This document shows, in pieces, positions 46,216 to 55,658 of a stretch of DNA of 64,000 bases. A program made the translations under genes and the position numbers. The notes beneath the pieces are model-generated. The model did not search any database, was not told the origin of the DNA, and worked only from the letters and a program-made list of their open reading frames with translations. Source of the stretch: Bradyrhizobium diazoefficiens (GTDB taxonomy: Bacteria > Pseudomonadota > Alphaproteobacteria > Rhizobiales > Xanthobacteraceae); contig NZ_CP067102.1 of assembly GCF_016616885.1 (NCBI RefSeq), positions 1,702,501-1,766,500 on the forward strand, in the 5' to 3' direction. Position 1 is the first letter of the stretch. Every line of letters starts with the position of its first letter.

Positions 46216-46965
46216 TCATGGGCTGATGCGCAGCGATCCGCTCGCCCTTGTGGAAGATCTCGACGGTGCGGGCGGTGAGCCGGATCTCGACCTCGGCGCG
46301 GGCGAAGCGATGGGGACGCTGTAGCAATGCTTCTCCACCTCGACGTGGTAATCGAGGCTGACGCGGCGGATCCGCCACTCAGCGAGCACGTAGGGGCTCG
46401 CCGGCAATGGCTTGAGCGCCGGCCGGTCGACTCCTCGAGCAGCCGGCGGCGCGTCACGCCGAGCCGTCGGATCGACCGCTCCTCGTTGAGCCTTGTGAGC
46501 AGTTCGCCGATCGCCGCATTGACCTCGGCTAGGCTGTAGAAGGTGCGATGACGCAGACGGGCTCGACGATGAGGACGGCCTGCTCGACCTTAGGCTTGTC
46601 GCGCGGCCTGCGCGGCCGCGCCGGCAAGATGGCGGTGCCGTAATGCGTCGCCATTTCCGCATAGGTGCGATTGATCTGCTGGTCGTACAGGTGCGCCTTG
46701 ATGACCGCGACCTTGATGTTGTCAGGCACCAGCAGCGCCGGTACGCCGCCGATCGCCGCGACGGCGCCAACATGGGCGCTGATCCAGTCGGCGAGCCCCT
46801 GCGTCCACGTCGCCTGCGCGTAGGTGAAGCTCGAGGCGCCGAGCACCGCGACGAAGTGCTGCGCCATTCTGTGCTCACCGGTGAGGCGATCGACCACCAC
46901 CGGCACGCCGTCGCCGGCATAGTCGACGAACAGCTTGTCGCCGGCTGCATTCGTCGCTGAAGAAA
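46216..46965 (-). pseudogene. istA: IS21-family IstA transposase, truncated and frameshifted
   Basis: It reads [60 protein letters not shown] and [20 protein letters not shown] (the D, D, E core region), then in shifted frames DRPALKPLPASPYVLAEWRI and HRFARAEVEIRLTARTVEIF. The DNA-binding N-terminus and the helper gene istB are absent. The two ends join the crotonase gene flank (46966) and the recombinase remnant. Confidence 0.8.
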
Positions 46966-46998
46966 GTTTAATGGGAGCGGTCAGTGCGAGATTGAAGG

Positions 46999-47823
46999 TC
47001 AACGCCCTTCGAAAGCAGGCTTTCGCTTTTCCATAAACGAGCGCACACCCTCCTTATGGTCGAGACTCTGTGCCGTCATGATCACATTGACCGCTTCATA
47101 GTCCATCGATTCCGCGAGGCTAGAGGTCACGGCGTGATCCAAGCTATCCTTCATACGGGCGAATGCGAATGTGGGACCCGCCGCCAGCGAAGCGGCCAGG
47201 CCAAAAGCCGTCTCGCCAAGATCAGTGGCGGGCACAACGCGGTTAACGAGGCCGATGGTTGCCGCGCGCTGTGCATCGATGCGTTCGGAGAGAAACATCA
47301 GTTCGCGGGCGCGGGCGAATCCGACCAGCCGCGTCAGCAGCCAGCTAATACCGCAATCCCCGGATAGAGCGATGCGTGCAAATGCTGTCGTCAGAACGGC
47401 TGACTCTGCAGCAATGCGCATGTCGCAGGAGAGCGCGACCGCAAGGCCGGCGCCCGCGGCGGGGCCTCCGATGGCTGCAACAGTCGGCTTTCGGACCGAC
47501 ATGAGGGAACCGATCAGCCTGCGGTGATAGGCGCGTTGGCCAGCCACCCGCTGTTCGAATGTTACTTCGGCCAGCCCTGAGTTCTGGCCAAAGCCTTTCA
47601 CATCGGCCCCCGCGCTGAACGCGGTTTGTGCGCCCATGATAAGGATTGAACCAACTCGCGAATCCTCACCGAAACGTGGAATCAAGTTCTCCCACGCTGC
47701 GAGCATTCCATCGGAGATCGCGTTCCGCGCCTCCGGACGATTTAGCGTGACAACGGCCACGCGCTCACGGATTTCAGCCAGCAATTCACTTGTACCCGAA
47801 TCGATTTGCACTGTTTGTGCCAT
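46999..47823 (-). CDS. Enoyl-CoA hydratase/isomerase (PaaG-like)
   Basis: A 274-residue crotonase-fold enzyme acting on an acyl-CoA double bond. The oxyanion-hole segments are [11 protein letters not shown] and [20 protein letters not shown]. The first hydratase Glu is not conserved, while the Asp of [10 protein letters not shown] aligns with the catalytic Asp of PaaG-type isomerases. The C-terminus ends [21 protein letters not shown] 47823 (MAQTVQ) is preferred; another ATG is 33 bases upstream. It is alone on this strand, with IS21 debris directly after its stop. It could take part in the same CoA pathway as the 49000 and 55659 genes, but the direction is opposite. Confidence 0.88.
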   Translation of the reverse strand: MAQTVQIDSGTSELLAEIRERVAVVTLNRPEARNAISDGMLAAWENLIPRFGEDSRVGSILIMGAQTAFSAGADVKGFGQNSGLAEVTFEQRVAGQRAYHRRLIGSLMSVRKPTVAAIGGPAAGAGLAVALSCDMRIAAESAVLTTAFARIALSGDCGISWLLTRLVGFARARELMFLSERIDAQRAATIGLVNRVVPATDLGETAFGLAASLAAGPTFAFARMKDSLDHAVTSSLAESMDYEAVNVIMTAQSLDHKEGVRSFMEKRKPAFEGR

Positions 47824-48419
47824 GATTAATGCTCCAACGTATGGCGGGCGATACAACCCTAGGACGACTGAGCTTGCCGCAACGCCTTGCAGCTACAGGC
47901 CATCCGCGTATAGGCGAATCTTCTGGTATTCAACCCAGCCGCTTTTGACTAGCCTTGATGTACCAAGCTCTTCGGCGCATCGGTTCGCGCTCAGTATCGA
48001 TACCGCGTTTTGGCTTTCGTCTCGCGGCAGTTACGGATCGGCACATGAGACCTTTCGTGTGTATGTGTGTGCTTGTGTTTCCGTTGGGTCCATATACTAC
48101 CTCTCTATGGTGAAAACCTGCGTTCGGTGGCGCAACTTCGCTGAAAATTACATTTTTATCCGCAAAATTTGACTGATCCCTGCAAAGCCCATCGCTAGCA
48201 TGTAGGCGCGTTATATCGCGCCCTTGATGGGCCCATAGTCCGCCCAGATTGGCCGTCGCAACGCAACTGCGCGCGGGAACGGAATGACTAAACATCATGA
48301 AAAGCCCGGGGATATGCACATTGATGGCGTGCTGCCGGGAGCACCCGAGCTCGTCGACCATGTACCCTTCAGGCTCGCGCCGCGAAAATATTCGACTGGC
48401 TCTTCAGGATCGTGGCAGC
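47824..48419. other. Non-coding region with GT-rich tract
   Basis: About 600 bases between the two crotonase-type loci. It includes a GT-rich stretch near 48056-48080. It must contain the promoter of the minus-strand hydratase. No gene is supported. Confidence 0.4.
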
Positions 48420-48998
48420 TCCCCGGTGCGGATCCGAGGCTCAACGCGCTATCACTCGTCGGGCATCCCGAGTTCCAGCGCACGAGTAAGCTCGGCAATG
48501 TCCTATCCTCGCACCGAGATCAGCGCGGCCCTACTATGCGAATGCGGTGCGCATCATGCGCGACGCCACTGGGTTGACCGAGCGCGATGGCAAGCGCTTG
48601 CTTGCGCTCTAAGGCGCTCCCGGCCCTCGCGAGGCTCTGGAAACAGATGCGAAGCAGACGACGCGTTGCACAGGATCTTGCGTTTCCCAGTTGCGATGCA
48701 AGATCAGATGGAGCCTGGAGGTCCGCCCGAGTCGCGCACCGCGCAGAACTCGCACCGCGCAGCTGCTCGAGCTCCACGCGGACATCGGCCGCATCGAAGG
48801 GCGGCATCAATGCACGCATGTTGTTGAGCGCCTCCACCCAGGTTGCTCGAGGAAGCAATGATGCATCTGCGCGTTATCAGGAAGAACTTGTCTTCAGAGA
48901 CGAGGTCGGGGCATTTTTTCGCTCCGCAATGCCTGCCAACATCAATCAGAGTTGCAGGACATCTTCCTGCATTTCCGATAAGGTGGAAAGGAAGTAGA
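48420..48998 (+). pseudogene. Third, decayed copy of the synthetase-dehydrogenase module, with an internal inversion
   Basis: The plus strand carries degraded synthetase sequence (LNALSLVGHPEFQRTSKLGN, then ERDGKRLLAL and a stop). From 48850 to 48770 the minus strand carries its later part (TWVEALNNMRALMPPFDAAD, VRVELEQLRGAS). From 48885 the plus strand reads EELVFRDEVGAFFRSAMPAN, the start of a PimC-like dehydrogenase. The gene order matches 33.0-33.4 kb, but one segment is flipped and the rest deleted or frameshifted. Confidence 0.7.
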
Positions 48999-48999
48999 G

Positions 49000-49779
49000 A
49001 TGACGAGTGTGCGTACCCAACGCAATGGGCCTGTTCTCGAAATCGTATTGGACCGACCGCGCGCAAACGCGATTGATGCGACAACAAGCCGAGCACTTGG
49101 CGCAGTGTTCATCGAACTGCGTGATGATCCTTCGTTGCGTGTCGGTATTGTCACTGGTGCTGGAGAGCGCTTCTTTTCGGCAGGCTGGGATCTCAAGAGT
49201 GGCGCCGTTGAGTCGCCCGACCGTGATTGGGGCCCGGGCGGCTTCGCTGGGCTCACCGAGTTGTTTGATGTCGGCAAACCAGTAATTGCCGCCGTGAATG
49301 GCCTCGCAGCTGGAGGTGGCTTCGAACTGGTGCTCGCTTGCGATCTCGTGGTAGCCGCGGAGCATGCCGAATTTTTTCTCCCTGAAGCACGTCTTGGTGT
49401 CATTGCAGATTCCGGCGGCGTTTTTCACCTGCCGCGCCGCCTGCCGCATGTTATTGCGATGGAGATGCTTTTCACCGGCCGCCGGATGAGCGCGAGCGAG
49501 GCGCTCACTCGTGGCCTCGTAAATGCCGTCACCTCCGCGGCGGAGGTGCTCCCGCGCGCCCGGCAGCTTGCTGAGAGCGTCTGTGCATCCGCGCCGCTTG
49601 CAATTGGCGCTTACAAGGAGATACTTCTGCAGACTGAAAACCTGCCATTGCCCGAAGCATATCGAGTTATGCGGAGCGATGCGTGTGCCGTCTACCAGAG
49701 ACTGCGTGGTTCCGAGGATGCCAAGGAGGGGCCGCGTGCCTTTGCCGAAAAGCGAGCCGCGCGCTGGCATGGATGTTAG
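49000..49779 (+). CDS. Crotonobetainyl-CoA hydratase-like (CaiD-like) crotonase
   Basis: A 259-residue crotonase-family enzyme strongly resembling CaiD, which hydrates crotonobetainyl-CoA to carnitinyl-CoA. It has [20 protein letters not shown], the diagnostic [20 protein letters not shown], the oxyanion loop [20 protein letters not shown], the active-site [17 protein letters not shown] (Glu and Asp), and [19 protein letters not shown] at the end. ATG 49000 follows AAGGAAG. It lies directly after the decayed third synthetase-dehydrogenase copy and before a ThDP enzyme gene. The substrate could be carnitine-like or another branched acyl-CoA; family resemblance only. Confidence 0.85.
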   Translation: MTSVRTQRNGPVLEIVLDRPRANAIDATTSRALGAVFIELRDDPSLRVGIVTGAGERFFSAGWDLKSGAVESPDRDWGPGGFAGLTELFDVGKPVIAAVNGLAAGGGFELVLACDLVVAAEHAEFFLPEARLGVIADSGGVFHLPRRLPHVIAMEMLFTGRRMSASEALTRGLVNAVTSAAEVLPRARQLAESVCASAPLAIGAYKEILLQTENLPLPEAYRVMRSDACAVYQRLRGSEDAKEGPRAFAEKRAARWHGC

Positions 49780-50246
49780 GTGACCTCGTTCGAAGTGGTA
49801 ACGCCTCGCTGCCCAATTCTTGAGCAAGGAGTCGCGGCGCGAGCATATACACAATCTGCTGCTATTGGAGAGCGGGCCGCAATTGCCGTAGGTCACCGCT
49901 CTCTCCTGGTCAGAGCAAAGAGCGAGGTGCGACACTCGCACAGCACGCAATTGCATCGTGCCGCACCTCGTTCAATCTGACCGAACGTCTTCACGGTGCA
50001 AGTAGCGACGCGTATTCTTCACTTTCGCTGGCGACATAGCATAGGACATCTCTGTTCGATCGCGCCAAAATCGCGCGCCTACATTGCTAACTGCGCAGAT
50101 TTTCGGCGTCGAGATGCCAAATCGATCTCAAACCAATCTATAGAATGTAAGAATATCCTGGAGCGTGAGATGACTGGTCGGATCAAGCGCGCGAAAGTAG
50201 ATTATCGAATCGTTGGTGCGTGCATGAAACTTTTGGAGTGGATGCA
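49780..50246. other. Intergenic region with a large hairpin
   Basis: 467 bases without a gene, holding the hairpin at 49923-49970 and the ribosome binding site (GGAG near 50235) of the next gene. Confidence 0.5.
49923..49970 (+). terminator. Large two-stem hairpin, possible terminator or processing site
   Basis: CGAGGTGCG (49923-49931) pairs perfectly with CGCACCTCG (49962-49970). Inside, GCACG and CGTGC form a second stem stacked against the right arm. Only TTCAATC follows, so an intrinsic terminator is weak; an RNA-processing or protein-binding role is possible. Confidence 0.4.
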
Positions 50247-51791
50247 ATGAATGGTGCGGAAAGCCTTGTGAGAACGCTTGTGGGGGGCGGCGTTGATATC
50301 TGTTTTGCCAATCCCGGCACCTCAGAAATGCATTTTGTTGCGGCTCTGGACAGAGTCGAAGGGATGCGATGCGTTCTCGGTCTGTTTGAGGGCGTTGTGA
50401 CAGGCGCAGCAGACGGTTATTTCCGAATGAAGGGCACGCCGGCCTCGACGCTGCTGCATCTCGGCCCTGGTCTTGCAAACGGGGTTGCTAATTTGCACAA
50501 CGCCAAAAAGGCGCTTTCCGGCGTAGTAAACATCGTCGGTCAGCATGCGGGCTATCACATCGGCTACAACGCGCCTCTAACTTCGGATATCGAGGGGCTG
50601 GCAGGGCATACCTCGGCGTGGGTACGCACCTCGCCGGATGCCAAGTCGGTCGCGCGAGACGGTGCTGCGGCCATCGCGGCCGCTAAGAGTTCTCCACCAC
50701 AGATCGCAACCCTTATTCTGCCTGCCGATACCGCATGGAACGAGGCCGAGGGAGTCGCCCAGGTACCGACGGCAGCGCAGACTTCAAGCTACTCGCCTCA
50801 GGCAGTGGATAACGCGGCAAAAGTGCTGGGTCGCAGTGCGCAGACACTACTCTTGCTTGCCGGCAGTGCACTAACCGAGCGCGGGCTGGCGCTGGCAGCG
50901 CAAATTTCGGGCAAGACGGGCTGCAGGGTAATGAGTCCAACCCAAAATTCGCGAATTGCACGTGGTAGGGGTCGTTTCGCGATCGACCGAATCCCTTACG
51001 TTGTGGACCAGGCGCTTTCGGCCCTGAAGGATTTCAAGAGCATCGTGTTGGTTGAGGCCGCTGACCCCGTGGCATTCTTCGCCTATCCAAACAAGCCGAG
51101 CGTGCTCAAACCGGCCGGGTGCGAGGTTCACCGCATGACCGCCGTAGGCGACAATTCGGTGGCGGCACTGGAGGCTTTGGCGCACGCGCTTCACGCGACG
51201 CCAAGAGACGTGCGGCCGCAAGCGTACGTCGAACTGATTAAACCGACGGGTCCGTTGACGCTGAACTCGATTGCACAAGCGATCGCGTGCGCGATGCCAG
51301 AAAACGCCATTGTGGTGGATGAGTCCGTCACTGCCGGACGCAACTTAGTCCAGCCGACGAGAGCTGCCGCACCCCACGATTGGCTGCAAGACATGGGTGG
51401 CGCAATCGGCTTTGGAACGCCGGCTGCAACAGGCGCAGCTGTGGCCTGCCCGGACCGCAAGGTTATCTCTTTAGTCGGCGACGGCAGCGCAATGTATACG
51501 ATTCAGTCCCTGTGGACGCAGGCGCGAGAGGGACTCGAAGTCGTGACCGTCGTCTTCGCCAATAGGAGCTATCAAATTCTGCGCGGTGAATTCGACAATG
51601 TTGGCGCAGGCGAGCCTGGCAAGCGTGCGCAGGACATGCTTCAGCTCGACCGGCCAACCATTGACTTTGTTGCGCTTGGCAAGAGCATGGGCGTTCCCGG
51701 TCGCGCAATCACGACGGCGGACGAGTTCAACAAGGCCCTCGAAGAAGCAATCCGCGAGCCGGGGCCTCGCTTGATCGAAGTACAGATGTGA
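50247..51791 (+). CDS. Thiamine-diphosphate enzyme (acetolactate synthase large-subunit type)
   Basis: A 514-residue ThDP-dependent decarboxylase or lyase. The N-terminal PYR domain starts MNGAESLVRTLVGGGVDICF, with the cofactor-activating Glu in GLFEGVVTGAADGYFRMKG. A middle Rossmann domain follows, then the PP domain with GDGSAMYTIQSLWTQAREGL ending in VFAN, the GDG...N metal/diphosphate motif. It is shorter than true acetolactate synthases and has no regulatory subunit beside it, so it may cleave or condense a 2-oxo acid in a catabolic pathway. ATG 50247 follows TTGGAGTG. The gene order CaiD-like, ThDP enzyme, bicupin on one strand suggests a loose cluster. Confidence 0.85.
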   Translation: MNGAESLVRTLVGGGVDICFANPGTSEMHFVAALDRVEGMRCVLGLFEGVVTGAADGYFRMKGTPASTLLHLGPGLANGVANLHNAKKALSGVVNIVGQHAGYHIGYNAPLTSDIEGLAGHTSAWVRTSPDAKSVARDGAAAIAAAKSSPPQIATLILPADTAWNEAEGVAQVPTAAQTSSYSPQAVDNAAKVLGRSAQTLLLLAGSALTERGLALAAQISGKTGCRVMSPTQNSRIARGRGRFAIDRIPYVVDQALSALKDFKSIVLVEAADPVAFFAYPNKPSVLKPAGCEVHRMTAVGDNSVAALEALAHALHATPRDVRPQAYVELIKPTGPLTLNSIAQAIACAMPENAIVVDESVTAGRNLVQPTRAAAPHDWLQDMGGAIGFGTPAATGAAVACPDRKVISLVGDGSAMYTIQSLWTQAREGLEVVTVVFANRSYQILRGEFDNVGAGEPGKRAQDMLQLDRPTIDFVALGKSMGVPGRAITTADEFNKALEEAIREPGPRLIEVQM

Positions 51792-52176
51792 TAGTCAAGA
51801 GCCGACACGGGAGATTTAAATCGCCGCAGGGGATCCGAAACCCGCAACAGTTGGGGTGGTAGGAACAACCAATGCAGAAACCATCTCCAGCGTCTCGGTG
51901 TTCGCCGCCAAAGCCAGCGTGTGTAGCGCCACAAGCACTACTCCCTAACAGCCACTGCCATTTGGCGGAATGCCTGGCGGACTAACCTATTTGTGAATAG
52001 GGCCGAATGGTCGTGCCCGGAAGAACATCAAGCTGGGACCCGGGGTGCCATGGGCGACTTGGACGAGGCGGTGGGGACTCGGTAGCCGCAGAGCATTCCT
52101 GGCAGCGGATTAAAGTGAGTTACATCTCGTCGAACGCAAAATTCAAAATCTGAAGCTAGTTGAACGGAGGACAACG
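51792..52176. other. Intergenic region
   Basis: 385 bases with no recognised gene or convincing promoter. Confidence 0.4.
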
Positions 52177-52950
52177 ATGATCGAACCATTCCTTCTAAAA
52201 AGCGAAGACATGGTCTTTTCGCAAGTGAATTGCAATGGAATTGGCCACGCCTCAAATTGCCAATTGCTCAGTCCAAACACCAGCAAGACGTTGGGCGTGG
52301 GAGTTTCTACCTATGACGGTTGCTCGATTGAGTCCACAACGAGATACGACAAGATCGTCATGGTTCTGAGTGGAATTTTTCGGATACTAACAGAGGAAAA
52401 CTATAGCCGCGTGATAGAGGCACGGTTTGGTGACGTGATCTGGCTGCCAAAGGGAACTCGCCTGAAATATGAAGGCGAACAGGCTAAGGTGTTCTATTCA
52501 CTTTATCCTGTTGATTGGGAAACACGTGGGGATGCCAATGATGAGGTGAAGCCGACCACTGAGGTGCTCCATCTCCCAGCCTCGTCAATGATCTTCTACC
52601 AGATGCAGGTTCTTGCCGGTGGCTATGCATCTACTTGTAGTTTGATCGGTCCAGCGATCAGTAACACACTCGGCGCGACGATGGCTACCTTCGACGGTTG
52701 CTCTATCGAGTGGACGACAAAATATGACCAAGCATCCGTTGGTCTCAGTGGAACCTTCCGAGCCGTGACGGGCGAAAATTTCAGTCGCGTCATGGAAGCC
52801 AAGTTGGGCGACGTTATTTGGTTACCGAAGGGGACGCGGCTGAAGTACGGCGGGGACAAAGCCGTCCATTTGTTCGTACCTTACCCCATCAACTGGCGAA
52901 CAAGCGGTGAGCGACCAAGGCCGAGTTATTGGCCTACATCGGTGCGATAG
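52177..52950 (+). CDS. Tandem-duplicated cupin (EutQ-like) protein
   Basis: A 257-residue protein made of two similar cupin halves (about residues 1-120 and 130-250). Each has a YDGCSIE or FDGCSIE strand, a YDKIVMVLSGIFRI or YDQASVGLSGTFRA hairpin, SRVIEARFGDVIWLPKGTRL or SRVMEAKLGDVIWLPKGTRL, and LYPVDW or PYPINW at the end. The usual metal-binding His residues of cupins are largely absent, as in EutQ-type proteins, so a binding or structural role is as likely as catalysis. The strong ribosome binding site CGGAGG precedes ATG 52177. The function is unknown; the halves clearly arose by internal duplication. Confidence 0.8.
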   Translation: MIEPFLLKSEDMVFSQVNCNGIGHASNCQLLSPNTSKTLGVGVSTYDGCSIESTTRYDKIVMVLSGIFRILTEENYSRVIEARFGDVIWLPKGTRLKYEGEQAKVFYSLYPVDWETRGDANDEVKPTTEVLHLPASSMIFYQMQVLAGGYASTCSLIGPAISNTLGATMATFDGCSIEWTTKYDQASVGLSGTFRAVTGENFSRVMEAKLGDVIWLPKGTRLKYGGDKAVHLFVPYPINWRTSGERPRPSYWPTSVR

Positions 52951-53318
52951 TTCCGTAAGCCCGTCGGTCAGAGTGTATCCAGTGTGGGGTGCGGCTCGCT
53001 AACGGCGAGTCAAATTTGTGCAAGCTGTGTTGACGAGATCGTCGATGCCGAATATGCGTCCAACGACTGGGGATGGGCCAGATCGGCAAGATGGTAGCAC
53101 CGCATTTTGATGTAGTGTACGGTCTTCGGTGTCCTCCCGCACCCGGCCGGAGCGTCTTGCAAGCTCGCCATTTGCCTGCGCAGGTCGTCTAGAACAGTGC
53201 GACCGTAAGCACCGCCGGCACGAGTAGGTCGCTGCTATCATCGCTTGGCGGCACCGGCTTTTATGGGATGGTCCCGCTCCTCCCGAGAGGCATCAGCTAG
53301 GATCCTGGTGTTGGAAAG
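52951..53318. other. Intergenic region before IS3
   Basis: About 370 bases with no recognised gene. Confidence 0.4.
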
Positions 53319-53384
53319 AAAGTGACCCCCCACGGGCTTAATCCAGTTTGAAGTTCGCTCTGGCCCAAGACGAAGGACCAGAGC

Positions 53385-53645
53385 ATGAAGCGCAATCGTT
53401 TTACGGAAGAGCAGATCATCGGGATCTCGAAGGAGCACGAGGCCGGGGTTTCGGATCTGTGCCGCAAGCACGGCGTCAGCGACGCCAGCATCTACAAATG
53501 GAAGGCCAAGTTCGGCGGGATGGACGTCTCCGAGGCCAAGCGGCTGAGAACGCTGGAGGACGAGAACACGAAGCTGAAGCGGCTCCTGGCCGACGCCATG
53601 CTGGACAATGCGGCGCTGAAGGACCTCTTGGGAAAGAAGTGGTGA
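53385..53645 (+). CDS. IS3-family transposase orfA
   Basis: An 86-residue helix-turn-helix protein, MKRNRFTEEQIIGISKEHEA with VSDLCRKHGVSDASIYKWKA and a leucine-zipper segment LRTLEDENTKLKRLLADAML ending LLGKKW. Its TGA overlaps the GTG start of orfB by two bases in the -1 frame (GTGA), the arrangement by which IS3 elements make the fused OrfAB by programmed frameshifting. Confidence 0.9.
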   Translation: MKRNRFTEEQIIGISKEHEAGVSDLCRKHGVSDASIYKWKAKFGGMDVSEAKRLRTLEDENTKLKRLLADAMLDNAALKDLLGKKW

Positions 53646-54564
53646 CGCCCGCGGGGAAGCGGAAAGCTGTCGCTCATCTGGTGGATGCCCACGGGATGAG
53701 CGAACGGCGAGCGTGTAAAGCCATCGGCTGCTGCCGCATGACCATGAGATATCGGACAACCCGCGCTGACGATGCCAGCCTTCGCGAGCGCATGAGGGCG
53801 ATTGCCCAGGAACGCCGCCGCTTCGGCTACCGACGGCTGCATGTTCTGCTCAAGCGGGAGGGATATCTGATCAACCACAAAAAGCTCTTCCGTCTCTATC
53901 GGGAAGAGATGACGGTGCGCCGCCGTGGTGGCCGCAAGCGGCCATTGGGACCAGGGCGCCGATGCTGGTTCCGATGACGCCGAACGACCGCTGGTCGCTC
54001 GACTTCGTGTCGGATCAGCTGACCGACGGTCGCCGCTTCCGCATCCTGACCGTCGTCGATGATTGTACCCGCGAGTGCCTGGCACTGATGGCCGACACTT
54101 CGCTTTCCGGTGTCCGCGTGGTGCGAGAACTGGACCGACTGGTGATCGAGCGTGGCAAACCCAAGATGGTGGTCAGCGACAACGGCAGCGAACTCACCAG
54201 CAACGCCATTCTCGCATGGGCTGACCAGAGCCGTGTCGCATGGCACTACATCGCGCCGGGCAAGCCAATGCAGAATGCCTTCATAGAGAGCTTCAACGGT
54301 CGGCTGCGGGATGAATTGTTGAACGAGACGCTGTTCACGTCACTGGCTCAAGCCCGCGTCGCGCTTGGATGCTGGCGGGCCGATTACAACGACACACGGC
54401 CGCACTCGCAGCTCGGATGGAAAACTCCATCCGAGTTCGCCATGACCTGCCACCCGCGCCGGGATCTGGCGCTGCGCTATGCCGAAGGCTCCGCGCCAGC
54501 TCCCGTCGCTTCCACCGCCCAGCAGGGCAAATCCAACGGCAAGGGCGAACTCAGAGCTGGATAA
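53642..54564 (+). pseudogene. IS3-family transposase orfB, single-base frameshift
   Basis: It starts VTPAGKRKAVAHLVDAHGMS and reads [20 protein letters not shown], then loses frame near 53942, where one G appears missing in GGGCC. From 53962 the DDE core is open: [20 protein letters not shown] (D), [15 protein letters not shown] (D), [17 protein letters not shown] (E). A one-base repair would restore the enzyme, so the element may have been active recently. Confidence 0.88.
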
Positions 54565-54598
54565 AACTTGGGGGCAAGGTCAAAAGGAAGCGAGCCAT

Positions 54599-55440
54599 GA
54601 ATATGGTGATCCTGGAATCGATCTGGCCAAGAACCGGTGCAGCAGGCGGCGCATGCGCCATAAGACCGTCGTTCAGTTTGCATCCGGTCTGCCACGCTGC
54701 GTTGTGGCGCGGCCCACGATGCGGTTCGTAGAACTGAAGAGCGCTGATCAGCTCGACCTGCAATCACTGCACGGAGTGCGCTCGCGCCGGGTCAACGCGC
54801 GCAACACGCTGATCAAACCAGTTGCGGGCGTTCCTGCTCGAGCGTGACCAGGTTATAGCCAAGGCACCCCGGCAGCTCGATCGGGCGCTCGACAAGATGC
54901 TGCCCGGTGATGACCTCGATATCAACGGCCGCATGCGCACCTGGTAATCGAGATGCGCGAGGAATAGTAACAGCTCGATCGGCACATAGCGGCACTGAAT
55001 GCTGGTTCAAGGAACATGTCTGCGCGGATGAGGCATTCCAATGCCTCGTTACAATTCCTAGCATCGGCGTGCTCAACGCCACCGCGCTCATAGCCGCGAT
55101 CGACGACGGCAGCGCCCTCAGGCTCGGTCGCAAGTTCGCCGCTTGGCTGGGACTGGTCCCCAGACAGGCTACAACAGGAGGGAAGTTGAAGCTTCTCGGC
55201 ACTACCAAGCGCGGCAACAAATAGCTGCGCATGCTGCCGATTCACGGCACGCGGGCCGCACTGCCGTCCCTCGCCAAGAGCGCCGCGCATCTCGGAAAAT
55301 GGTTGCGTGGCTTGGTGGCCCGCGCCCATTGCAATGTCGCCATCGTGGCGCTTATCGCAAAGCCGGCGCGCATCGGATGGGCAAGCCTGCAGCGGAACGT
55401 GTTCTTCGAACCGAGCCGCGGCGGCAGCTTGTCTAACCGT
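54599..55440 (+). pseudogene. IS110-family (IS1111 group) transposase, degenerate
   Basis: Scattered frames give MRHKTVVQFASGLPRCVVA, TMRFVELKSADQLDLQSLHG, SIGVLNATALIAAIDDGSAL and FAAWLGLVPRQATTGGKLKL ending LLGTTKRGNK, then LRML and ALPSLAKSAAHLGKWLRGLV. These are parts of an IS1111-type transposase with deletions of the DEDD domain, stops and frameshifts. It is the third IS110-type lineage in the window. Confidence 0.75.
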
Positions 55441-55585
55441 GGCGACCGAGCCTGGGGTCTCGCGCCTTCCGTGGTATAACAAATCCCTGACCGGAGCGCC
55501 GATCAACATGGCTCGATATCATCGTCGAAATCCGCCATTTCGCAGAATTTCCTAGCTTATGGCCGGTTTTTTGCGGCGGTTATGC

Positions 55586-55617
55586 GTGGGTACGACATAT
55601 ATTCGCGTCGTACCCAC
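55586..55617 (+). promoter_or_regulatory. Perfect 11-bp inverted repeat upstream of synthetase copy 2
   Basis: GTGGGTACGAC (55586-55596) and GTCGTACCCAC (55607-55617) are perfect reverse complements around a 10-base AT-containing centre (ATATATTCGC), 41 bases before the ATG at 55659. The spacing (21 bp between half-site centres, two helical turns) suits a dimeric regulator. No T-tract follows, so a terminator is unlikely. I see no equivalent before the copy at 30991. Confidence 0.6.
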
Positions 55618-55658
55618 AACACACCATCTTTCCAACCCACGAATTTAGTCAGCGAGCC

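Larger units (their letters stand above)
53323..54582 (+). mobile_element. IS3-family (IS407-type) insertion sequence
   Basis: A 1260-bp element. Ends: TGACCCCCCACGGGCTTAAT at 53323 and, reversed from 54582, TGACCTTGCCCCCAAGTTTT; both also share ATCCAG further in. It is flanked by the 4-bp duplication AAAG (53319-53322 and 54583-54586). It carries orfA and a frameshifted orfB. It inserted next to or into the IS110 remnant starting at 54599. Confidence 0.9.

Noticed and set aside
45839..46378. 179-residue protein as a novel gene
   Set aside because: Chimera of an IS21 IstA tail and a serine-recombinase C-terminus joined by rearrangement.
48056..48080. GT-rich tract as a microsatellite phase switch
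   Set aside because: Repeat units are interrupted and not in a coding or promoter position that I can define.
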